Positions 1 through 8,568 of a stretch of 64,000 bases of DNA are shown piece by piece. The DNA is from Algicella marina (GTDB lineage Bacteria; Pseudomonadota; Alphaproteobacteria; Rhodobacterales; Rhodobacteraceae), in the NCBI RefSeq assembly GCF_009931615.1, contig NZ_CP046620.1, positions 2,836,501-2,900,500 of the forward strand, given 5' to 3'. The notes under the pieces are model-generated. The model was not told where the DNA came from. It worked only from the letters and a program-made list of their open reading frames with translations, and ran no database searches. Made by a program: the position numbers and the translations under genes. Position 1 is the stretch's first letter; the number at the start of each line of letters is the position of its first letter.

Positions 1-1
1 G

Positions 2-439
2 GCCGCAAACGCAAAGGTCGTGCGCGAAGCAATGGAGCTGGTGCGACTGCCGCAACGCCTGCTCAACGCCTTTCCCTCGCAGTTGTCGGGTGGTCAACGT
101 CAGAGGGTGGCCATCGCCCGTGCATTGGTCACGAGGCCGGAAGTGCTGGTCTGCGACGAACCGACGTCGGCCCTCGATGTTTCGATCCAGGCGCAAATTC
201 TCAACCTTCTCGACGATCTCAAGGCGGAGATGGGCCTCACCTGCCTGTTCATCACCCATGACATGGCTGTCGTACACCAGATCGCCGACCGGGTGGTGGT
301 CATGCTCGATGGCCGGATGGTCGAAGAGGGCCCCGCGCAGCATGTTCTGACCCACCCGGAAAACGAATACACACGCAGGCTGGTCGCTGCCGCCCCGCGA
401 TTCGAGATCACCGCCCACGACATGGAGACTGCCCAGTGA
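2..439 (+). CDS. Oligopeptide-type ABC transporter ATPase, 5'-truncated by the window edge
   Basis: This is the C-terminal half of an ABC ATPase; the reading frame is open to the left edge, so Walker A lies outside the window. Visible are the signature LSGGQRQR, Walker B ending in CDEPTSALD, and the switch histidine in FITHD. The short C-terminal tail after the H-loop, with the EGPAQHVLTHPENEYTRRL type ending, is typical of Dpp/Opp-family ATPases that energise peptide or nickel import at the inner membrane. Its stop codon overlaps the next gene by four bases (GTGA), so the two are translationally coupled. The solute-binding protein at 2867 belongs to the matching family, but the permeases must lie to the left. 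Confidence 0.9.
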   Translation, partial: AANAKVVREAMELVRLPQRLLNAFPSQLSGGQRQRVAIARALVTRPEVLVCDEPTSALDVSIQAQILNLLDDLKAEMGLTCLFITHDMAVVHQIADRVVVMLDGRMVEEGPAQHVLTHPENEYTRRLVAAAPRFEITAHDMETAQ

Positions 440-1812
440 ACTTACCGTTGGATGGTGGTGGCAAGCGGCCAGCCTGGACAGGAGGCAAGCTGAGGCCGCA
501 CACGCTGTTTGCCCTGGAGACACAGTGGCAGTCCTGGCTCGACGTGGAGGCGACGCTCGCCGAGGTTCAGGCCGAAATGGGAATAATCCCGGACTGGGCC
601 GCCCGCGAGATAAGGTCGGCGGCATCCATGGACACAATCGGCGTCGACGCGATGAAAGTTCATGTCAACCGGACCATGGCGCCGGTTCTGTCTCTGACCC
701 GGTTGCTGGCCCAGGCGGCCGGGGATGCCGGCGGATACGTCCACTGGGGCGCGACCACACAGAACGTCATGCAGACCGGGCGCATACTCCTGATACGCGA
801 GGCCGACAAAGTAATTCGTGCAAACCTCGCTTCCACGCTGAAGGAACTTGCGACACTGGCGGAGAACCACGCCGCGACACTCATGGCTGGCCGGACGAAC
901 CGACAACATGCCCTCCCGATAACCTTCGGCTTCAAGGTCGCTGGCTGGATTGAGGAAATGAACCGAGCGGTAGACAGACTCGACGGCGGCTCAGAGAGGC
1001 TGTTCTCACTTCCGTTCGGTGGCGCCGTAGGCGCATTCCATGCGTTCGGTGACAAGGGGCAGGAACTTCATTGTCGCCTGGCCGGGCGTCTGGGACTGCG
1101 GGATCTTCTGGTTCCCGGGCGAGCAATGAACGATCTCTTCGCGGACTATGTCGTCCAGTTCTGTCTTCTCGCCATGACTATCGACCGCATCGCCGGCGAA
1201 ATCTACCTTCTCATGACGCAGGAGATTGGAGAACTCGGGGAACGGCTGGAAGAGGGCACCGTCGGCTCCTCGACCATGCCGCACAAGGTCAACCCGAAGT
1301 TTGTTGTCCGGGTGGTTTCCGAAGCTGCGGAACTGCGAACAATGGCCGGCATGGCGCTCGAGACCGGCCGCACGAGCCATGAGGGCGACGCGTCGGTAAA
1401 CCAGTTGGTGAGTTCGCTGTGTGACCGTGCCATCCCGCTTGCGTGGAGGTTGACGGAAAGCTTCGAGGCCCTGCTTTCCCGGCTATCGGTCAACTCCGCC
1501 CAGATGCAACGCAACATTCAACTAACCGGCGGAGCGATCGCCACAGAGAATCTCATGATGGTTCTGGCCCCAAAAACCGGCCGCGCCAAAGCGCATGACG
1601 CGGTACACCACGCGCTCGAAAGAAATCGGCCGGACGCGGCGACTGTCACCGAGATCATGCAATCCGACGCGGGCATCTCGGCCCATCTGACGGCTGAACA
1701 AATCCGACAAGCGCTAGATCCGGCGAAATACAGCGGCGACAGCGAGCGAATTGCCCACGAGGCGGCTGCGATGGCGCGCTCCATCGCGGAACGCCTCGTA
1801 TCGGTCAGATGA
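436..1812 (+). CDS. Lyase of the fumarase/aspartase superfamily (adenylosuccinate lyase / carboxymuconate cycloisomerase-like)
   Basis: A 458-residue protein starting at GTG 436 inside the stop of the ABC ATPase. The superfamily signature GSSTMPHKVNP is present near residue 277 and includes the catalytic-loop serine; an HWGATTQN segment near residue 103 matches the second conserved region. These enzymes form homotetramers and eliminate or add across a C-C-N or C-C-C bond, releasing fumarate or an analogue. The specific substrate cannot be read from the sequence. Because it is coupled to a peptide-type importer and not to purine or beta-ketoadipate genes, it probably acts on an imported amino-dicarboxylate-like compound; this is inference. 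Confidence 0.85.
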   Translation: MNLPLDGGGKRPAWTGGKLRPHTLFALETQWQSWLDVEATLAEVQAEMGIIPDWAAREIRSAASMDTIGVDAMKVHVNRTMAPVLSLTRLLAQAAGDAGGYVHWGATTQNVMQTGRILLIREADKVIRANLASTLKELATLAENHAATLMAGRTNRQHALPITFGFKVAGWIEEMNRAVDRLDGGSERLFSLPFGGAVGAFHAFGDKGQELHCRLAGRLGLRDLLVPGRAMNDLFADYVVQFCLLAMTIDRIAGEIYLLMTQEIGELGERLEEGTVGSSTMPHKVNPKFVVRVVSEAAELRTMAGMALETGRTSHEGDASVNQLVSSLCDRAIPLAWRLTESFEALLSRLSVNSAQMQRNIQLTGGAIATENLMMVLAPKTGRAKAHDAVHHALERNRPDAATVTEIMQSDAGISAHLTAEQIRQALDPAKYSGDSERIAHEAAAMARSIAERLVSVR

Positions 1813-2734
1813 GGTAGAGCAGCTCTGCGGCGTCCGGATGCGCCGCTCTGAACTGTTCCACATAATCGCTCAGTGCATTCAGAAATGGCTCTGTCTGGGC
1901 TGCCCGCGAGCCGCGGGCGAAAATTGCGGCATAGGTAATCCAGTTATCGCCTTCTATCGGGCGCAAGACATCGGTCTTCCGGGACTGATCCGGAGAGAAA
2001 ATAACATCGCTCAGCGTCAGCCCGATACCGTTGCGCACCATCTCTATGGTGACGACGGTGGAGCCTGTCTGAAACGCGATCTGCGGCCGGTAACCGGCCC
2101 CGCCCATCAACTCGTCAAGTCGCATGCGCCATCGCTGACCGGATGCCAGCGTTACGAATTTCTCCTGCGCCAATCGGGCTACGCTCACTTCTTCCAGGTC
2201 CGCCATGTGATGATCCGCCGGAAGGAGGACGCACAGACGCGTGCGCAACAGCGGCAAGACATCCAAAGGCACGATTTCGTTTTCCACGGGAAGAGAGATC
2301 AGCCCCATGTCATAACCGCCGGCAGCAACCTTACTTTCGATGGCAAAACGACTTTCGACGTGAATGTTTATGTCGCTCATGTTGCCCTCGGCATTCAGAC
2401 GCGCCAGAGGCGGCACGACGAGACCATTTGCGATTGGGGCGGCCGCTACGATGGAAAGCGTACGGCTGCTCCGGGTGGCCACCTCCTGTGCGATATTCGG
2501 AATCTCGTTCAGACCGTCGAGTGTGTTGGAGATCTGCTGATAGAACAGCGTTCCGTGTTCGGTCAGTTCAAGCGCGCGGCGGGAACGCGAAAACAGGGTC
2601 AGTCCGAGTTGATACTCAAGCTGCGTCAGCAGCCGGCTGGCCGCCGAGTTGGACATGTTTGCCCGAGTCGCGGCCTCAGCCAATGTTCCGGTTACGACGA
2701 TATCTCTGAAGAGCTGGAGGCCGCGAATGTTCAT
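1805..2734 (-). CDS. LysR-family transcriptional regulator
   Basis: A 309-residue protein with an N-terminal winged helix-turn-helix (residues 1-60, with AAATRANMSNSAASRLLTQLE) and a C-terminal effector-binding domain. It converges on the lyase gene with an 8-bp 3' overlap and diverges from the solute-binding gene at 2867, so it probably controls the transport/lyase locus. I chose ATG 2734 because a TTGACA/CCTAAT promoter reading leftwards lies at 2790-2762 and a LysR-type box at 2745-2761. An upstream in-frame start at 2773 would sit inside that promoter. No strong Shine-Dalgarno precedes 2734, so the start is moderately certain. Confidence 0.88.
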   Translation of the reverse strand: MNIRGLQLFRDIVVTGTLAEAATRANMSNSAASRLLTQLEYQLGLTLFSRSRRALELTEHGTLFYQQISNTLDGLNEIPNIAQEVATRSSRTLSIVAAAPIANGLVVPPLARLNAEGNMSDINIHVESRFAIESKVAAGGYDMGLISLPVENEIVPLDVLPLLRTRLCVLLPADHHMADLEEVSVARLAQEKFVTLASGQRWRMRLDELMGGAGYRPQIAFQTGSTVVTIEMVRNGIGLTLSDVIFSPDQSRKTDVLRPIEGDNWITYAAIFARGSRAAQTEPFLNALSDYVEQFRAAHPDAAELLYLI

Positions 2735-2744
2735 GGCGAAGACG

Positions 2745-2761
2745 GTTGCGAATTTTGCAAC
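2745..2761. promoter_or_regulatory. Candidate LysR binding box (T-N11-A dyad)
   Basis: GTTGC and GCAAC are separated by seven bases (gaatttt), giving a T-N11-A element with perfect dyad arms. It lies between the leftward promoter and the LysR start, where it would allow autorepression, and about 106 bp upstream of the solute-binding gene. Confidence 0.5.
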
Positions 2762-2790
2762 ATTAGGCATCACAACAGCAATTTTGTCAA
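2762..2790 (-). promoter_or_regulatory. Predicted sigma70-type promoter of the LysR gene
   Basis: On the minus strand TTGACA (2790-2785) is followed after 17 bp by CCTAAT (2767-2762). The -35 is a perfect consensus match and the spacing is optimal, but the -10 is weak. Confidence 0.45.
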
Positions 2791-2866
2791 ATGCGAAGCC
2801 CCGTTAGGTTTTGTGGGGCCGCAGCGGAACAACTGCAAATGATGCGCGGCATCGGGAGGAAAAACC

Positions 2867-4399
2867 ATGCTACGATCAGGTCATAGACTGTTGGCAGTTT
2901 GCGCCATCTCGGCTGCGCCGCTCTTTGCGGGAGCTGCGCTTGCCGACAAAGCGGATGACACCCTGCGTGTCGCCTTTACCGAGGACATCATCAACCTCGA
3001 CTACAATTACACCACAAAGAGGGAATACATCATCATCTCCGAACTGATCGACGAGACCCTGCTCGCGATCAACCCGGCGGATGGCAGTTACCTGCCAGCG
3101 CTCGCCACTGAGTACACCCAAGTGGACCCGGTCACGATGGATCTGACGCTCAGGAAGGGTGTCCTGTTCCATGACGGGACCGAGATGACCGCCGAGGATG
3201 TCGTATATACCTACAACACAGTGGTTTCCGAGGAAGCCGGGAGCCTTTCAGGTGCCCGTATCGAGGTCTGGTTCGAGAGCGCAGAGGTGGTCGCACCTTA
3301 CAAAGTGCGCTTCCACTTCAAGCAGCAGTACCCCCTGGCTCTGCAGGACATGGCGATCCGCGTTCCGATTCGCAAAAAAGGCACCTACGGCGCAAAAGGG
3401 GCCTTCGACGCCGATGCTGCATCGGGCGGCCCGGTTGGCCTCGGGCCTTACAAGGTCAGCTCCTTCGAGCCCGGATCCGAGCTCCTGCTCGAGCGTTTCG
3501 AAGGTTACTACGAAGGTGGCCCAAAAGGTGAACCATCAATCGGAACCGTCGTCATCCGCTCCCTGCCCGACGAAGGTACGCAGCAGGCAGAGATGATCTC
3601 GGGCAGCATCGACTGGATCTACGACGTACCGCGCGATGTCGCCGAAAACCTGGGAAACATGCCACAGATCAAACATCTTTCAGGGCCGGATCGACGTATC
3701 GGCTTCCTGATCCTGGATGCGGGCGGACTTGCCGAACCTGATGGTCCGATGACCAAAGTGGAAGTGCGCCGCGCCTTGGCCCATGCGATCGACCGCGCAG
3801 GCATCGCCGAGGCTCTGATCGGAGGGGCAGCCGCCCGCATCGAAGGTGCCTGCCACCCATCCGAACTGGGATGCAATCAGGAGATAACGGTCTATGAGTA
3901 CGACCAGGACAAGGCGCGCGAACTGCTTGCTGAAGCAGGATACGAGGACGGATTCGAGATGGAACTATGGGCCTATCGTGACAAGCCAATGGGCGAAGCC
4001 ATCGTCGCCGACCTGAATGCCGTCGGAATTGATGCGACCCTACGGCAGGTGAAGCTGGACAGCCTCAATGTGGCGCGAGCGAACCGGCAGATTTCTTCCT
4101 ATTTCGGCACCTGGGGTGGTGACACAGCGCCACCGATCCGGCAGCATTTTGACCCACAGACGGATCGAAACCTTTCGGGCGATACCGAACTGGCCCAAAT
4201 GGTCACCGATGCCTACACTGAACTGGACCCTGATCTGCAAGCCAAACTCTTCGCGAAGATCCATGCCCGGATCAGTGAGCAGGTGTACTGGGTTCCGCTA
4301 TGGTCATACTCCGTTAATTATCTTACCGATCCGGAGCTTGACTTTCCGACAGACGAAGATGGTTTCCCGCGGCTCTACAAGGCAGCCTGGTTAAACTGA
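2867..4399 (+). CDS. Peptide-type ABC transporter solute-binding protein (SBP family 5)
   Basis: A 510-residue exported protein. An N-terminal signal peptide ends near AGAALADK (about residue 27). The mature part shows the family-5 layout: SELIDETLLAINPADG, LTLRKGVLFHDGTEMTAEDVVYT, and late in the protein a segment describing the substrate pocket and a tryptophan-rich end. It captures a peptide or peptide-like ligand in the periplasm for the importer whose ATPase end lies at 2-439. The Shine-Dalgarno GGGAGGA precedes ATG 2867. It is expressed divergently from the LysR gene, which likely regulates it. A rho-independent terminator follows at 4482. Confidence 0.92.
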   Translation: MLRSGHRLLAVCAISAAPLFAGAALADKADDTLRVAFTEDIINLDYNYTTKREYIIISELIDETLLAINPADGSYLPALATEYTQVDPVTMDLTLRKGVLFHDGTEMTAEDVVYTYNTVVSEEAGSLSGARIEVWFESAEVVAPYKVRFHFKQQYPLALQDMAIRVPIRKKGTYGAKGAFDADAASGGPVGLGPYKVSSFEPGSELLLERFEGYYEGGPKGEPSIGTVVIRSLPDEGTQQAEMISGSIDWIYDVPRDVAENLGNMPQIKHLSGPDRRIGFLILDAGGLAEPDGPMTKVEVRRALAHAIDRAGIAEALIGGAAARIEGACHPSELGCNQEITVYEYDQDKARELLAEAGYEDGFEMELWAYRDKPMGEAIVADLNAVGIDATLRQVKLDSLNVARANRQISSYFGTWGGDTAPPIRQHFDPQTDRNLSGDTELAQMVTDAYTELDPDLQAKLFAKIHARISEQVYWVPLWSYSVNYLTDPELDFPTDEDGFPRLYKAAWLN

Positions 4400-4481
4400 A
4401 CCCTGGCGGCATCATGGCCGCGGCGAACGCGCAATGGCTTTTCTTCCTGGCATATTCTGCGGATGTAGGCTCGTGCTACTG

Positions 4482-4522
4482 TGGCGACGACCATTTTCGG
4501 GTCGTCGCCATGCCGTCTTTTT
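4482..4522 (+). terminator. Rho-independent terminator after the solute-binding gene
   Basis: An 11-bp perfect stem (TGGCGACGACC at 4482-4492 with its complement at 4500-4510) carries a 7-base loop and is followed by TTTTT at 4518-4522. It ends transcription from the upstream ABC gene. Confidence 0.8.
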
Positions 4523-5111
4523 ATCCGATGTGGAAATTGACCATGCGACATTCATGAAACCAAAATCCCCGCCAAAGATGGCGTCGCGTCATGCCAAGTA
4601 AGTGCTCTATGTTTGCGGAGTTGACCATATCAGCCGCGGACGACAACGCTCTCTGGTCGCGAGCCAGACAGAAAGATCATACACAGAGCCCGGGGTGATC
4701 TCGAAAAGGTGACGCTCAGGCTACGGTCAACTGTGCTTCCCCAGACAATCAAGAGGCGGCTGCTGTCCGGTGTCGACAGAATCCAAGACTTGCCGCGAAC
4801 TTGATGTCTGCCACGCGGCGATCTTGACAGTGTCCCGGGCTAGATCAAGCGCTGCCTCGTAGTGTGCCTCGGCAGCGGCACTGTACCCAGCTAACCGCGC
4901 CTCCAAAACTCTCGAATATCCGACTTCAGAGGCAATCCCCATTTCGAAACGCGGCAGCGGAGCTGATAACGACAGCCGCTTTTCACGATGCTCATGGCGG
5001 AGACATTTCGCATTTGTTGAGCAAGTCAATCGGAGCGAGCGCCGCTGCCCGGGCAAACGCTCCAAATTCCGTCTGCTATCAGGTGTTTATGATAGAGCTA
5101 TCCAAAGGAAA
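4523..5111. other. Gene-poor stretch between the ABC locus and tRNA-Ser
   Basis: About 590 bp with no convincing gene. A 112-codon minus-strand frame (5065-4727) exists, but it has no recognisable domain and its first third is arginine/cysteine-rich nonsense-like sequence, so I do not call it. An 11-base copy of the tRNA-Ser 3' end (ATGGCGGAGAC) occurs at 4994-5004, which could be a relic of tRNA-targeted integration. Confidence 0.5.
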
Positions 5112-5112
5112 A

Positions 5113-5202
5113 TGGCGGAGACGAAGGGATTCGAACCCTCGAGACAGTTGCCCGTCTACTCCCTTAGCAGGGGAGCGCCTTCGACCACTCGGCCACGTCT
5201 CC
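5113..5202 (-). tRNA. tRNA-Ser (anticodon GCT)
   Basis: On the minus strand the 7-bp acceptor stem GGAGACG/CGTCTCC, a D-arm, the anticodon loop CTGCTAA (anticodon GCT), a long variable arm and a GGTTCGAATCC T-arm are all present. The CCA end is encoded (5115-5113). The long variable arm is characteristic of serine tRNA, and GCT reads AGC/AGU codons. Confidence 0.95.
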
Positions 5203-5331
5203 GCCGATGGGTCTAGCAGTTTGCGTGCGTAGGAAACAAGGTCATTTTGCGATCTAAATTACAGTTGACGCCGTCTCCCGTGGAGAGCCGCCCTTACACG
5301 CACCATTTCGGAGTATCGGCGCAAAGTGCCT

Positions 5332-6828
5332 TCAGCCGAATATGAAATGATCCTGCGTGAACTGGTCGGTGTTGATGGGCCCGCCGTGGCTGCTGTAGAG
5401 CCGGATGATTTCCTCTCCAACGATGATGGCAGCGCCTGTCAGCCTTGGGCCTATGGTGAGATCGGTGAAATGATACAAGTGATCAAAGGCGGATAGATCT
5501 ATCCTGTCGTGGCCGAACTGGAAATCGATGATGAAATCGTTGCGACCGTCTTCGATGAACTCGAAAATATCGGCTCCCGGACCTCCGGAGAGGGTATCGC
5601 GCCCGCGTCCGTCCACAAGCCTGTCGTCTCCTGCCCGACCATAGAGCATGTCCCCGCGCCCCATGCCCCAGATTATATCGTTGCCGGCAGTGCCGGAGAG
5701 TGTCTCGGGAATGGCGCCTCCGCGAAGATCCTGCCCGCCCCGTTCGAGATCGACGATCAGTTCAGTTATGCCGTTTTCAGTAGCCGAACCCACGTATAGA
5801 TGCGCCTGGTTGCCGACGACCCGCACCTCCAGCGCCGAAACATTCTGCAGCGTGGTACCGAAATCGTCGGCGATGCTCGCCAAATGATGCAGGCGACCAC
5901 GGTAGTCGAGTTCGAGTACAGCTATACCATCGTCGCCACCGCCGGCGAAAACGAACACCCTTCCAGCCGCCTCCACCACCTCAACCTCCGCAACGCCGCC
6001 GAAGCGCGTGTCACGTGTGTCGATCAGATGCTCTACTTGATTGAGTTCGCCGCCACGAGACACCCGCAAGACCGTCAGGCTGTCCGTTTCCGATGAACCG
6101 ACGACGAGGAACGCTCTCTCCGCCACCTGAACCGGGGCAACGTCGGTAATGCCATATAGGCCGTCACCGTCCCGCGGCAGATGGCGACCGGTGACCCGAA
6201 GGTTGCCACTGGCGTTCACGTCGAACACGGTCACGCCGGTGTCGATCCCGGATGCTGCGAACAGGAAGCGCTGCCCGTGCAGGTCGGAGTATTCAATTGT
6301 CGTCACGTCCGAAAGCGGTGCCCATCCGCCAACTAGCGTCCGCTGAAACTCCACGGTGCCATCTTCGAACAATCGGTGGATCTGCACGCCGCCGGTGCCA
6401 AAGCGCGCTGAATAGATAACAGTGTAGTCTCTGAAATTCTGAACCGTGGAAACAAATCCGCGTTCGAACCGACCCGACTCGTCCTGCAGGCTACGCGAGT
6501 GACTGAGCGTCCCATCAAGGCTAATATCATAGAGGCCAAAATTGTCGTCGTACCGGCCAAGCGTCAACAGCTGGCGGCCGCTTTCACGCTCCAGAAGCGC
6601 CATGTCCGACAATGTAGCCGTCCCACTCCAGGGTGAATACTCCACCGACGATGCCAGGACAGGAACACCGGCACCTACATCGAAGACATTCACAGAGCCG
6701 TAGGCCTCGGAACCCACAGCAATGAAAGGCACTCCGCCAATATTTATAATAACGATATCGGAAATACCCTGCATATTTCTATAGGTTTCGCCCATTGCGA
6801 CGAAACCCGTAAATACGGAGAAACTCAT
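5332..6828 (-). CDS. Secreted RTX-type protein with beta-propeller-like N-terminal region
   Basis: About 498 residues from ATG 6828; a start 13 codons upstream at 6867 is possible. The first ~370 residues consist of repeated units with GV.VFDV, FLFAASG and LYVGS strands, resembling a propeller of the lactonase/WD type. Residues ~385-440 hold calcium-binding nonapeptides (GTAGNDIIWG, GRAGDDRLVDG, GGPGADIFEF), followed by a C-terminal RTX tail ending in IFG. Such proteins are usually exported by type I secretion with an uncleaved C-terminal signal; no classical signal peptide or neighbouring T1SS genes are visible. The promoter region (6868-7044) is strongly AT-rich. Ligand and function are unknown. 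Confidence 0.85.
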   Translation of the reverse strand: MSFSVFTGFVAMGETYRNMQGISDIVIINIGGVPFIAVGSEAYGSVNVFDVGAGVPVLASSVEYSPWSGTATLSDMALLERESGRQLLTLGRYDDNFGLYDISLDGTLSHSRSLQDESGRFERGFVSTVQNFRDYTVIYSARFGTGGVQIHRLFEDGTVEFQRTLVGGWAPLSDVTTIEYSDLHGQRFLFAASGIDTGVTVFDVNASGNLRVTGRHLPRDGDGLYGITDVAPVQVAERAFLVVGSSETDSLTVLRVSRGGELNQVEHLIDTRDTRFGGVAEVEVVEAAGRVFVFAGGGDDGIAVLELDYRGRLHHLASIADDFGTTLQNVSALEVRVVGNQAHLYVGSATENGITELIVDLERGGQDLRGGAIPETLSGTAGNDIIWGMGRGDMLYGRAGDDRLVDGRGRDTLSGGPGADIFEFIEDGRNDFIIDFQFGHDRIDLSAFDHLYHFTDLTIGPRLTGAAIIVGEEIIRLYSSHGGPINTDQFTQDHFIFG

Positions 6829-6944
6829 GAACCACCCCGATCCAATAAAGATTACCCACCGAACCATAGAACGGCAAATCTTTATTAAGCGACGAGCATT
6901 GAGTTAAGGTAAACTAAGAGCGTGCGGCCGGATGGATTATGCAG

Positions 6945-6965
6945 TAATTTTAAGTCTTAAAATTA
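6945..6965. repeat. AT-rich perfect inverted repeat in a divergent promoter region
   Basis: TAATTTTAA and TTAAAATTA (9-bp arms) flank GTC. It lies between the divergent RTX and UPF0260 genes in an AT-rich island (6961-7020 is 17/60 GC). It may be an operator or a silencer-type site. Confidence 0.45.
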
Positions 6966-7044
6966 AATATTCATTGTTCAACTAACCTTTTATTTTGGTT
7001 AACTCCCCCTTTTTACTGTCGCCTCAATCGCGTAAATCCGACAC

Positions 7045-7503
7045 ATGACATCACACGAACTTCGTCCACGCTTCTGGGAAACGGTCGAGATGGCCGATAT
7101 GACGCAGGCAGAATGGGAGGCCCTCTGCGACGGCTGCGGCAAATGCTGCCTGCTGAAACTAGAAGACGAGGAAACCGCCGAGGTCGAATACACCAACATT
7201 GCCTGCAAGTTGCTGGACCTCGGAACGTGCCGCTGCACGGATTACCCCAACCGCAAGGCCAAGGTTCCCGATTGCGTCATCATCGACATGGCGGAGTTGG
7301 ACCGCATCAGTTACTGGATGCCGCGGACCTGCGCCTACCGCCTCCTCGCGGAAGGCAGAAAACTGAAATCCTGGCATCCGCTCATCTCGGGTGACCGCAA
7401 CAGCGTGCACAGAGCCGGTATTTCCCTGGCGGGTCGAATGGTGCCCGAGGATCATGTGCACGAGGACGACCTCGAAGACTACGTCGTGGAAGGACTGGAA
7501 TAA
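7045..7503 (+). CDS. UPF0260/YcgN-like cysteine-cluster protein
   Basis: 152 residues. The cysteine set CDGCGKCC near residue 31, a downstream CxC around residue 61 and a further cysteine at VPDC match the YkgJ/UPF0260 family of putative metal- (zinc or iron-) binding proteins of unknown biochemical role. The length is usual for the family. Its stop codon overlaps the start of the aldolase gene by one base (TAATG), so the two are co-translated. Confidence 0.9.
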   Translation: MTSHELRPRFWETVEMADMTQAEWEALCDGCGKCCLLKLEDEETAEVEYTNIACKLLDLGTCRCTDYPNRKAKVPDCVIIDMAELDRISYWMPRTCAYRLLAEGRKLKSWHPLISGDRNSVHRAGISLAGRMVPEDHVHEDDLEDYVVEGLE

Positions 7504-8561
7504 TGTGGTTTACATCTGACAATGCGGCTCCGGCCCACCCTTCGGTTCTGGAAGCACTGACACAGGCAAATGCGGGTTATTCGGCATCCTATGGCGCCGA
7601 CCCGATCATGGAAGATGTCACCGCCCGGATAAGGGAGATTTTCGAGGCGCCGGACGCCGCGGTTTATCTCGTCGCCACAGGCACTGCGGCCAATGCGCTC
7701 GCGCTGGCCTGCCTCTGCCCGCCGTGGGCAACCGTCTACTGCCACCGCAACGCCCATGTGGAGGAAGATGAATGCGCCGCACCGGAATTCTATACGGGCG
7801 GAGCCAAGCTTACACTTCTCGACGGACCTGACGCGAAAATAGACCCGGCCAGTTTTGAGGCGGCACTGGGCTTCACCGCCCGCGCCGGCGTCCACAACGT
7901 GCAGAAGGGCGCGCTCTCGATCACCAACATTACCGAAGCCGGTACGTTGTACTCGCTGTCCGAAATGAAAGCCCTTACCGATCTCGCCCACGAACACAAC
8001 TGCCCGACCCACCTCGATGGTGCCCGGTTCACCAACGCGCTGGTCGCACTCGGTTGCACCCCGGCAGAATTGACTTGGAAGGCGGGGATCGACGCGGTCT
8101 CGTTCGGTGGCACCAAGAACGGATTGATGGGTGTCGAGGCGATCATTCTTTTCGATCCGGCTCGCGCGTGGGAGCTTGAATTGCGCCGTAAACGCGGCGC
8201 ACACCTGTTCTCCAAGCATCGGTATCTTTCCGCCCAGATGCAGGCCTATCTGAAGGATGATCTTTGGCTTCGTCTGGCCCGACAGGCGAATGATCGCGCC
8301 GCGCAGCTGTCCCGAGGCCTGATGCAGACACCAAACGCCCGCCTGCTACATCCGACGGACGGGAACGGCGTGTTTGCCGGGTTTCCACGCGAGGCACACA
8401 AGGCAGCGCAGGAGGCCGGAGCCAAATACTATTTCTGGCCGTTCAACCAATCGCTGGATGGACCGGGCGACGAAATCCTGTCCGCCCGCCTGATGTGCAG
8501 TTGGTCGACCACAGCGGAGGAAGTCGACGAATTCGTTTCGCTGGTTAAGTCCGCTTCATAA
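7503..8561 (+). CDS. Low-specificity L-threonine aldolase-type PLP enzyme
   Basis: 352 residues of the beta-eliminating lyase/threonine aldolase fold. The N-terminal FTSDNAAPAHPSV segment and the glycine-rich ATGTAANALAL are typical, and SFGGTKNG near residue 205 supplies the lysine that binds pyridoxal phosphate. The enzyme cleaves L-threonine and L-allo-threonine to glycine and acetaldehyde in the cytosol. It starts at the last base of the UPF0260 stop codon and ends 7 bp from the convergent hydrolase gene. Confidence 0.9.
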   Translation: MWFTSDNAAPAHPSVLEALTQANAGYSASYGADPIMEDVTARIREIFEAPDAAVYLVATGTAANALALACLCPPWATVYCHRNAHVEEDECAAPEFYTGGAKLTLLDGPDAKIDPASFEAALGFTARAGVHNVQKGALSITNITEAGTLYSLSEMKALTDLAHEHNCPTHLDGARFTNALVALGCTPAELTWKAGIDAVSFGGTKNGLMGVEAIILFDPARAWELELRRKRGAHLFSKHRYLSAQMQAYLKDDLWLRLARQANDRAAQLSRGLMQTPNARLLHPTDGNGVFAGFPREAHKAAQEAGAKYYFWPFNQSLDGPGDEILSARLMCSWSTTAEEVDEFVSLVKSAS

Positions 8562-8568
8562 GGTTCAC

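Noticed and set aside
4727-5065. A 112-codon minus-strand frame next to tRNA-Ser
   Set aside because: No domain, no clear ribosome site, unusual N-terminal composition. It could be a degraded gene, but I cannot support it.
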